Below, one piece after another: positions 28,079-35,643 of a stretch of 64,000 nucleotides of DNA. The stretch is from NCBI GenBank assembly GCA_025964775.1, contig JAOPYE010000040.1, positions 248,001 to 312,000 on the forward strand. The letters are read 5' to 3'. The notes under the pieces were generated by a model. That model saw nothing but the letters and a program-made list of their open reading frames with translations, was not told the origin of the DNA and made no database searches. Each line of letters opens with the position of its first letter. The first letter of the stretch is position 1. Made by a program: the position numbers and the translations under genes. The DNA is from Marmoricola sp. GTDB taxonomy: Bacteria; Actinomycetota; Actinomycetes; Propionibacteriales; Nocardioidaceae.

Positions 28079-29688
28079 CCCGCCTGACCAAGCGAGGCCT
28101 GCTCGCCGTCGTACTCCTGCTGATCGCGCTGATGACCCCTGCGGTCGCGGACGCGAGCTCGAGCCACACCCTGATCCAGGGGTCCGGGTCCAGCTGGGCT
28201 GCCAACGCGATCAACCAGTGGGTCGCCGACGTCGCCAACTCCGGCGAGCAGGTGGTCTTCACCGCGAACGGTGCTGCCCAGGGACGCAAGGACTTCGCCA
28301 ACGAGGCCAACGACTTCGGCGTCTCGGACGTCCCGTTCCTCGGCAAGGACCCGACCACCGGCCAGGCCGACACGTCCGAGGGGCGCGCGTACGCCTACCT
28401 CCCGATCGCCGCCGGCGGTACGTCGTTCCCGTACCACGTCGAGGTCGCCGGCAAGCTGGTGCGCAACATCCGGCTGTCGGGTCAGACGGTGGCGAAGATC
28501 TTCACCAGCGCCATCACGAACTGGGACGACCCGGCGATCACCAAGGACAACAACGGTGTCGCACTTCCCTCGATCCCGATCATCCCGGTGGTGCACTCCG
28601 AAGGTGCCGGTGTCACCAACCAGTTCACCCGCTGGGTGGCCAAGGAGTACCCGTCGATCTGGGCGCCGTGCAACGGCGGGATCGATGCCCAGACGGAGTA
28701 CTTCCCGCTGAACTGCGGAAAGTCCTCGGGCAACGAGAAGGCGCAGTCGGGCTCCGACGGCGTCATGAACTTCATCAAGAGTTCCGGCGCCAACGGCTCG
28801 ATCGGCATGGAGGAGTACTCCTACCCGCTGCTCTCGAACTTCCCGGCCGCCAAGCTGCTCAACAAGGCCGGGTACTACACGCTGCCGACCCAGTACAACG
28901 TCGCCGTCGCCCTGACCCGGGCCGTGATCGACAACAACCCGGCGTCGCCGACGTACCTGACCCAGAACCTGGACAACGTCTACAGGAACCCGGACAAGCG
29001 TGCCTACCCGCTCTCGTCCTACGTCTACGCCATCATCCCGACGTCGGCTACCGACCCGCGGATGACCACGGCCAAGCGTCAGACGGTCGCGGACTTCCTC
29101 TACTACTCGATCTGCCAGGGCCAGGCCGAGATCGGGCCGATCGGCTACTCCTCGCTGCCGATCAACCTGGTCACGGCCGGTTTCTCCCAGATCGCGAAGC
29201 TCAAGGCGGCCGACGCCGGCGTCAACCTGACCAACCGCAACGTGAGCACCTGCCACAACCCGACTTTCATCGCCGGCGAGCCGAAGGTGAACCACCTGGC
29301 CCAGATCGCGCCACAGCCGCCTGCCTGCGACCGGCTCGGCGCTGGTCCCTGCGCTGCCGGTGTCGGCGCCTACAACGGCAGCAAGCCGTCGAACGCTGCC
29401 AACAGCACCGCTACCGGCGGCACCACCACGGGATCCGCCGCCGTCACGCCCAGAACGCCGGCCACGGCCGGCTCGCCGGTCGGAGGAGAGCTCGGCGGGA
29501 CGGGGACGTCCGACGGCACCGCGCTCGCCCAGACCGGTGCGGTGGTCCCGGCAACGCTCGGCGCTGATGCGAATTCCGCACCGTCGACGCTGCTGACCGT
29601 CGTGCTCGTCGGGCTGTTCCTGCTCGTGGTCGCGGTGCCGGCAGGACTCGGTGCCCTGCTCGTACGCCGTCGAGGGCCCATCTCATGA
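28075..29688 (+). CDS. PstS-like substrate-binding protein with LAQTG sorting signal, TM and RRR tail
   Basis: Signal peptide; LSGQTVAKIFTSAITNWDDPAI (PstS-type); C-term LAQTG...STLLTVVLVGLFLLVVAVPAGLGALLVRRRGPIS. Confidence 0.88.
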   Translation: MTRLTKRGLLAVVLLLIALMTPAVADASSSHTLIQGSGSSWAANAINQWVADVANSGEQVVFTANGAAQGRKDFANEANDFGVSDVPFLGKDPTTGQADTSEGRAYAYLPIAAGGTSFPYHVEVAGKLVRNIRLSGQTVAKIFTSAITNWDDPAITKDNNGVALPSIPIIPVVHSEGAGVTNQFTRWVAKEYPSIWAPCNGGIDAQTEYFPLNCGKSSGNEKAQSGSDGVMNFIKSSGANGSIGMEEYSYPLLSNFPAAKLLNKAGYYTLPTQYNVAVALTRAVIDNNPASPTYLTQNLDNVYRNPDKRAYPLSSYVYAIIPTSATDPRMTTAKRQTVADFLYYSICQGQAEIGPIGYSSLPINLVTAGFSQIAKLKAADAGVNLTNRNVSTCHNPTFIAGEPKVNHLAQIAPQPPACDRLGAGPCAAGVGAYNGSKPSNAANSTATGGTTTGSAAVTPRTPATAGSPVGGELGGTGTSDGTALAQTGAVVPATLGADANSAPSTLLTVVLVGLFLLVVAVPAGLGALLVRRRGPIS

Positions 29689-32480
29689 CCCGCCTGCGCC
29701 TCATGACCAGCCTGCGCCGCACCGCCCTCGCCCTGGTCGCGCTGACCCTGGGCCTTGCCGGCGTGGGCATCACCGCGCCCGGCCACGCCGCTGTGCAGCC
29801 GTCCAGCACGGTGGTGAGCAGGTCGGCGTCCGGGACCGGTGCCGTCACCAGGACCGAGACCATCGTGCGCCAGTCTTACGCTGCCGACGGCTCCACCACC
29901 CAGGTGGATCGTCGTACGGTCAGGCTCGGCGTCTCGGCGACCACCAACCTGCGCGGTCGCCAGGAGCTCAACGTCACCTGGACCGGCGCGCACCCGACCG
30001 GGGGACTGGTCAGCGACGTGAACTCCTCGGCCGGGGTCAACGAGGAGTACCCGTTCGTGCTCCTGGAGTGCCGCGGCGTGGACTCGACCAGCGTGCCGGC
30101 GGCCAGGCAGATCAGCCCGGAGACCTGCTGGACCCAGACCTCGGTCGAGCGCTACAACAGCAACCTCAACACCACCTACCCGGCCTGGCGTTCGGACGCG
30201 TTCGAGACCGACGCGAACCGGGCGCGCATCGTCGGTGCGCCGTCGCCGCGTCCGCACGCGTGCCCCAGGGCCGCGGCCGCCGAGCGCTGGATCCCGATGA
30301 TCGCCGCGAACGGCACCGTCTACCAGGGTGGCGACTTCGGCTGCGCGGGACAGGCGCCCGAGGCCTCGAACATCGGCGGGACCGGCCTGCCCAGCAACGC
30401 GACGTACGGAATCACCGGCACCGACGGCGACGGCAGTGCCGAGTTCAGTGCCTGGACCGAGGACGAGGACGCGACGCTGGGCTGCAGCAGCTCGGTGCCG
30501 TGCGCGCTGGTGGCGATCCCGATCATGGGGATCAGCTGCGACGGCTACGGCAGCCAGCTGCCCGCGGCCGACCGGCCCGACTCAGCGACCGGCTCGGACG
30601 CCCAGGCCCAGTGCCAGAGCCCCGACGTCTTCAGTCCCGGTCAGATCGCAGTCCCGGGGACCCAGCCAAACCTGGCCACCTCGGGGGCGCTCTGGTGGTC
30701 GGCGTCGAACTGGCGCAACCGGATCACGGTTCCGCTGCAGTTCGCGGTGTCTTCCAACGTCTGCTCGGTGGTCTCGAAGGAGAAGCCGCTGGCGATCTAC
30801 GGCTCGACGCTCCTCAACGAGCTGACAGCCCAGTGGGAGCCGAAATTCTGCACCGACGAGAAGCTGTTCCCGTTCGTGCACGTCCAGACGGCCGAGGACT
30901 CAGCGAGGACGCTGCTCAACGTCGGCAACGTCGAAGGCGCGTTCGGCAGCCTGATGCCGGACGGTGGGTTCGGAAAGCCCGTGGTGCAGGCGCCGATCGC
31001 GGTGACAGGCTTCGCGATCAGCTACGTCATCGACGACGCGAACGGACGGCCGTACGCCAGGCTGCGCCTGGATCCGCGGTTGCTGGCCAAGCTGCTCAGC
31101 CAGTCCTATCCGGCGAACTCGATCGGCAAGGGCTCGGATCCCGCGATCGCAGCCAACCCGGTCAACATCACCGAGGACCCGGAGTTCCAGGCACTGAACC
31201 CCGGGCTTCCGCACTACACCGCTGTCGAAGCGGCTTCGACGCTGCTGACCCTGTCCTCGGACGCCGACATGGTCTACGCGCTGACCAGCTACCTCAACGA
31301 CGATCCCGATGCGCGGGCGTTCCTGGACGGCAAGGCCGACCCGTGGGGGATGGTCGTCAACCCGGCGTACAAGCATGTCCAGCTGCCGGTCTACTCCTGG
31401 CCGCTGCAGGACAACAACCTCGCGACGAGTGCGTACATCAGCGGTGGGAACAACCCGTGCTACACCCACAGTCCGGGCCCGTACCTGTCGCTGGTCGCGA
31501 ACCCGACCGGCTTCGTGTCCACGATCGTGCTGAACATGCAGTACGCGATCTCCAACGTCGGCATCGCCTGCCCCAACGGCGACCCGAACGACGTGTCCAC
31601 CCTCAAGCTCTCCACCCAGGGTCGGCAGCAGCCGGGGTTCCGGTTCGTCCTCGGGATCGTGCCGCTGAGCTCCATCGCGCGCTACAACCTGACCGCTGCG
31701 TCGTTGCGGTCCGGACCGTCACCGACGACCGCAGGCACCGCGGCGTCACGTGCTGCGGACACGGTCAGCGCCGGGACCTACGTCGCGCCTGACAATGCCG
31801 GGCTCAGGGCCGCAGCTGCCCTGTTCACCGCTGACAAGGCCGACAAGACCTGGAAGGTCGACTACGACGCTCTGCAGACCGCTGCCGCCAGGACCGCTTA
31901 TCCCGGCACGCTTCCGGTGTACGCCGACATCCCGACCCGGGGGCTGACTGCGGCCGATGCGAGCAAGTTCGCGTCGTTCCTCACCTACGCCGCCGGGACC
32001 GGCCAGACACCGGGCCTGCTCAACGGCCAGCTGCCCCCGGGCTACCTGCCGCTGACCAGGGCCAACGGACTTGCCGCCCTCGCCGGGTACACAGCGCGGG
32101 CTGCGCTCGCGGTCAAGGCGCAGAAGGGTTTCGTGCCCTCGCTGGACGCGGCGGACGACGTGACCACGCCGACCAGCCAGGGCGGCACGGGTCCGTCGAG
32201 CCCGAGCGCGCCGGTCCCCGGCGCCACTCCGGGGTCCCCGACCGGTAGCCCGGCGGTCGGCGCCGCGGCCGCGCCGCAGACCTCGGTCGCGTTGTTCAGG
32301 ACGGTCGGTCACGCCAGCCCGCTGGGCCGTCTCGGCCTGCCGCTGATGCTGCTCACGTTCTTCCTGCTCGGTGCGGCCGGGATGCTGCTGCGCTGGTCCG
32401 AGGTCATCGTGCCGGTCGTGGTCTCGGCCGCCCGCGTCGCGAGGCCCCGTACGTCGGGCAAGCGGAAGGGCTCGTCATGA
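29685..32480 (+). CDS. Large (931 aa) exported PstS-like protein with C-terminal TM anchor
   Basis: Signal peptide; FAISYVIDDANGRPYARLRLDPRLLAKLLSQSYP PstS-like segment; C-term GRLGLPLMLLTFFLLGAAGMLL + basic tail; overlaps both neighbours. Confidence 0.8.
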   Translation: MTRLRLMTSLRRTALALVALTLGLAGVGITAPGHAAVQPSSTVVSRSASGTGAVTRTETIVRQSYAADGSTTQVDRRTVRLGVSATTNLRGRQELNVTWTGAHPTGGLVSDVNSSAGVNEEYPFVLLECRGVDSTSVPAARQISPETCWTQTSVERYNSNLNTTYPAWRSDAFETDANRARIVGAPSPRPHACPRAAAAERWIPMIAANGTVYQGGDFGCAGQAPEASNIGGTGLPSNATYGITGTDGDGSAEFSAWTEDEDATLGCSSSVPCALVAIPIMGISCDGYGSQLPAADRPDSATGSDAQAQCQSPDVFSPGQIAVPGTQPNLATSGALWWSASNWRNRITVPLQFAVSSNVCSVVSKEKPLAIYGSTLLNELTAQWEPKFCTDEKLFPFVHVQTAEDSARTLLNVGNVEGAFGSLMPDGGFGKPVVQAPIAVTGFAISYVIDDANGRPYARLRLDPRLLAKLLSQSYPANSIGKGSDPAIAANPVNITEDPEFQALNPGLPHYTAVEAASTLLTLSSDADMVYALTSYLNDDPDARAFLDGKADPWGMVVNPAYKHVQLPVYSWPLQDNNLATSAYISGGNNPCYTHSPGPYLSLVANPTGFVSTIVLNMQYAISNVGIACPNGDPNDVSTLKLSTQGRQQPGFRFVLGIVPLSSIARYNLTAASLRSGPSPTTAGTAASRAADTVSAGTYVAPDNAGLRAAAALFTADKADKTWKVDYDALQTAAARTAYPGTLPVYADIPTRGLTAADASKFASFLTYAAGTGQTPGLLNGQLPPGYLPLTRANGLAALAGYTARAALAVKAQKGFVPSLDAADDVTTPTSQGGTGPSSPSAPVPGATPGSPTGSPAVGAAAAPQTSVALFRTVGHASPLGRLGLPLMLLTFFLLGAAGMLLRWSEVIVPVVVSAARVARPRTSGKRKGSS

Positions 32481-33406
32481 CGATCCTGGTCCCACAAGCC
32501 CCGTCGCCGCGGACCGTCGTACGGACCGAGGCTCCGATCGACGGCAAGCCGCCGGCGCGCCATCCACGTGCCGAGGTGCAGCTGGCGGTGTCGCGGGCGA
32601 TGATCGTGATCGCCCTGTTCGCCGCCTGGATCCTGGTCTACCTGACCGTCTTCAGCGGGTTCGAGCAGAACCACGAGCAGAGCCGGCTCTACGGCCGGAT
32701 GCGAACCGAGCTCGCGCTCGGCGTTGCCCCGACCGGGGCCCCGATCGCGGCCGGTGACCCGGTAGCGGTCCTCTCGATCCCGCGGCTGGGCCTGAAGAAC
32801 GAGGTCGTCGTCGAGGGCACCGCGACGAGCCAGCTGCAGGACGGGCCCGGCCACCTGCGCGGCTCGGTGCTCCCCGGGCAGCACGGCGTCAGCGAGCTGC
32901 TGGGTCGTGCGCTGTCGTTCGGGGCTCCGTTCGGCTCGCTGGACACGCTCCGGGCCGGCGACCCGATCACGGTGACCACCGGTCAGGGCACCTTCACCTA
33001 CCTGGTCTCCGGTGCCCGTCACCAGGGCGACCCGGTACCGACCGCCCCGGCGGCGAACGACGGCCGGCTGACCCTGGTCAGTGCTGTGGGCTCGGGCTTC
33101 CTCGCAGGGCTGGCGCCGTCGGAGACGATCTACGTGGACGCGACGCTGAACGGTAAGGCCGTCGGGGCCGGACCCGTGACCAACCAGCTCTCCGCCGAGC
33201 AGCCGATGAGCACGCACGTCACCAGCGGGACGCTCGCGTTCCTGGCCCTGAACCTCCAGCTGCTGCTGATCGTGCTGCTCGCCACCGCGTGGCTGCGGGC
33301 CCGCTGGTCCTCGCTCGGCGGCTGGGTCGTCGGCACGCCGATGGTGCTGGCGGCGCTCTGGGCCGTCTCGTCCCTGGCCAGCCAACTGCTGCCGAACCTG
33401 GTCTGA
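32477..33406 (+). CDS. Sortase-fold protein lacking catalytic His/Cys/Arg (pseudosortase)
   Basis: VLSIPRLGLKNEVVVEGTATSQLQDGPGHLRGSVLPGQHGVSELLGRALSFGAPFGSLDTLRAGDPITV...LTLVSAVGSGF: sortase scaffold, but GHR and TLxTC motifs substituted. Confidence 0.8.
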   Translation: MTILVPQAPSPRTVVRTEAPIDGKPPARHPRAEVQLAVSRAMIVIALFAAWILVYLTVFSGFEQNHEQSRLYGRMRTELALGVAPTGAPIAAGDPVAVLSIPRLGLKNEVVVEGTATSQLQDGPGHLRGSVLPGQHGVSELLGRALSFGAPFGSLDTLRAGDPITVTTGQGTFTYLVSGARHQGDPVPTAPAANDGRLTLVSAVGSGFLAGLAPSETIYVDATLNGKAVGAGPVTNQLSAEQPMSTHVTSGTLAFLALNLQLLLIVLLATAWLRARWSSLGGWVVGTPMVLAALWAVSSLASQLLPNLV

Positions 33407-33440
33407 GGCGGCATCGGAATGTCCGGTGTGGGCCGCCTCA
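33404..33440 (+). terminator. Inverted repeat/terminator-like hairpin after pseudosortase gene
   Basis: TGAGGCGGC ... GCCGCCTCA perfect 9-bp arms; stop codon is part of the stem; no clear U-tract. Confidence 0.5.
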
Positions 33441-33443
33441 CGT

Positions 33444-33474
33444 TGAACTCATTTAAGTTGACAGGATTTATAAA
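33444..33474 (+). promoter_or_regulatory. AT-rich promoter/operator region of Pst-like unit 2
   Basis: TGAACTCATTTAAGTTGACAGGATTTATAAA shares TGAA-N-TAAGT-N-TATA layout with 25816-25847. Confidence 0.45.
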
Positions 33475-33653
33475 CAATGATGAGATTCGAGCAGATCAGC
33501 GAGCAGGCATGGGGCGGATCGGGCCGCCGCTCGCTGAAGGGGCGCCTCCGGCGTGCCCACGGTTCCGATGCCTGCGCTCGTAGAACCACCCCGACTTCCG
33601 CACCACAGCTCACGCCTGCGTGGGCGCCCACTCTCCAAGGAAAGGCAGAACCC

Positions 33654-34862
33654 ATGTCGAAGAGACGGATCGCCGTTGGCGCCTCGTTGCTCGCCGCCGT
33701 CCTGGCTGGAGGTCTCGCAGCCAGCCAGATCCCTGCGAACGCAGACGGGGCCCCGCAGACCGACGACGTCGTCGGCGTCGGTTCCGACGTCATGCAGACG
33801 TCGCTGAACTTCCTGTCCGACGGCTTCGGCTCGGACCCGGGCTACAACACGGCGGGCAACAAGAACCGGCTCTTCAGCTTCGACGCCAGCGGTGATGCGA
33901 ACGGTCGCAAGACCTTCACCGACCCGGCCCTAGGCACCCCGGGCGTCCTGAACAGCACGATCATCCTGCGCGCCGGCACCAAGCCGGTGCAGCGTCCCAA
34001 CGGCGGCTCGGTCGGGCTCGCGGCGCTGCTCGCCGACGGTGGCGCCAACCGGATCAGCTTTGCCCGGAGCCCCAACCTGCCTACGGCCACGCAGCAGACC
34101 AACGCGCAGAAGACGGTGGCCCAGGGCGGGCTGGGCAGTGCGCTGCACTCGGTCCAGATCGCCACCGACATCGACTACATCGCCACCGCGACGACCACCA
34201 ACGCGCCCGCGCACCTCTCGGGCACCGACCTGGTCAACATCTACAACGGCACCTACACCACCTGGGGCCAGATCCCCGGCTACTCTGGAACGTCCACCCA
34301 GGCCGCCCAGCCGATCAAGGCGCTCATCCCGCAGGTCGGCGCTGGCATGCGGAATGTCTTCCTGAACGGCCTCAAGGCGTTCAACGGTGGCAACGCGGTC
34401 ACCGTGCCGGCCGGCATCACCCAGGTGCAGCAGAACGACCCGACCGCGATCACGAGCCTGTCCTCCACGGACCAGCCCAACGCGATCGTGCCGTTCCCGC
34501 TCGGTCGGTACAACCTGCTGAGCAACGGCTACTTCCTGAACCCGGACACGGCCTACTCGGCCAGCAACCCGGCAGCCCCCCTGACCACGGCGGGCATCAG
34601 CCTGATCACGGACGGCACCACCGGCGCGACTCCGACGGCGTGGTCGGTGACCTTCCCCTACTACGTCATCTTCCGTCAGTCGGACCTCGACAACGACCCG
34701 GCCTGGCAGCCCGGCGGCACCCTGAACTGGGTCCAGACCCTGTTCAGCAATGCCGGCGGTCCGGCGCCGTTTGTCAACACGGCACCCGGCAAGGCCCTGC
34801 TGACCGATGCCGGCGTCACGCCGGCGTACTCGGACCTGGGCTCCACCACCAGCGGTCCGTAG
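33654..34862 (+). CDS. Exported PstS-like substrate-binding protein
   Basis: RBS AAGGAAAGG before ATG 33654; signal peptide MSKRRIAVGASLLAAVLAGGLAAS; VVGVGSDVMQTSLNFLSDGF...GTDLVNIYNGTYTTWGQIPGY. Confidence 0.85.
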   Translation: MSKRRIAVGASLLAAVLAGGLAASQIPANADGAPQTDDVVGVGSDVMQTSLNFLSDGFGSDPGYNTAGNKNRLFSFDASGDANGRKTFTDPALGTPGVLNSTIILRAGTKPVQRPNGGSVGLAALLADGGANRISFARSPNLPTATQQTNAQKTVAQGGLGSALHSVQIATDIDYIATATTTNAPAHLSGTDLVNIYNGTYTTWGQIPGYSGTSTQAAQPIKALIPQVGAGMRNVFLNGLKAFNGGNAVTVPAGITQVQQNDPTAITSLSSTDQPNAIVPFPLGRYNLLSNGYFLNPDTAYSASNPAAPLTTAGISLITDGTTGATPTAWSVTFPYYVIFRQSDLDNDPAWQPGGTLNWVQTLFSNAGGPAPFVNTAPGKALLTDAGVTPAYSDLGSTTSGP

Positions 34863-34939
34863 AACCTGCCCGGGGCGGACCTGCCACCGCCCCGGAGCAG
34901 GCCCGACCGACGTGATCCGATCGATCTGAGGAACCTTCC

Positions 34940-35593
34940 ATGAGTAACGCCACCACCGAGAAGCCCGGCTCCGCGCCGAGTGTCGGGACGCCCGCCTCGC
35001 GCCGGCTCCCGGTCCTCGTCGGTGCCGTCGTCGTGGTGCTGATCGCGACCGTCGTCGCGGTCAGGCTCGTGGGTTCCTCGAACGACAAGGTCCCGTACGT
35101 CGATGCCCGGTCTGCCGGTCCGCTCACGCTGTGCGGCGTTGACGGCAAGCCGGTCACGTCGGGCTCGACGACGCAGAAGCCGTTCGTCTCCCGGGCGGTC
35201 GCCGCGACCGCGGTGCCCGGGCTGGCGGCGGGAACCGGCAGGACGGCCTCGCTGTACGCGTTCCAGCCCCGCAACGGCGCCGAGACCGAGGAGTGGAGCG
35301 GTCAGCTGCTCACGGCGGCGTCGTCGTACACGAACACCCTGCACCCGATGGCTCAGGCCACCGCGGCGGACATCGCGCTCAAGGACTTCCTGATCGCGTT
35401 CCCGCCGCGCTGGAACCACCTGATCCAGCTCCGCCTGTACGTCACGTCACCCGCGTCCGGCATCGCGGCGACCTACGACACCACGACCATCAAGATCGAC
35501 GGCGACTCCTGGAAGGTCGTCGGCGCAGCCGGCACCGCCAGCTGTACCGACGGCAGCGCCACCTCGAACGAAACCTCGGCCCACGTCCAGTGA
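34940..35593 (+). CDS. Membrane-anchored protein with unnamed domain shared with next gene
   Basis: N-terminal TM LPVLVGAVVVVLIATVVAV; ASLYAFQPRNGAETEEWSGQLLTAASSY...IKIDGDSWKVVG aligns with the downstream protein. Confidence 0.8.
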   Translation: MSNATTEKPGSAPSVGTPASRRLPVLVGAVVVVLIATVVAVRLVGSSNDKVPYVDARSAGPLTLCGVDGKPVTSGSTTQKPFVSRAVAATAVPGLAAGTGRTASLYAFQPRNGAETEEWSGQLLTAASSYTNTLHPMAQATAADIALKDFLIAFPPRWNHLIQLRLYVTSPASGIAATYDTTTIKIDGDSWKVVGAAGTASCTDGSATSNETSAHVQ

Positions 35594-35643
35594 CGTCGCC
35601 GTCCCGCCCCCAGCGCACATCGCACGCAGATGAGAGGAACACC

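Noticed and set aside
33458-33474. TTGACA...TATAAA as a sigma70 promoter
   Set aside because: Spacing between hexamers is only 5 nt, incompatible with a canonical -35/-10 pair
33477-33653. N-terminal extension of the PstS-like ORF starting at ATG 33477
   Set aside because: A strong RBS (AAGGAAAGG) and signal peptide start at ATG 33654; the extension overlaps the predicted promoter and has no RBS
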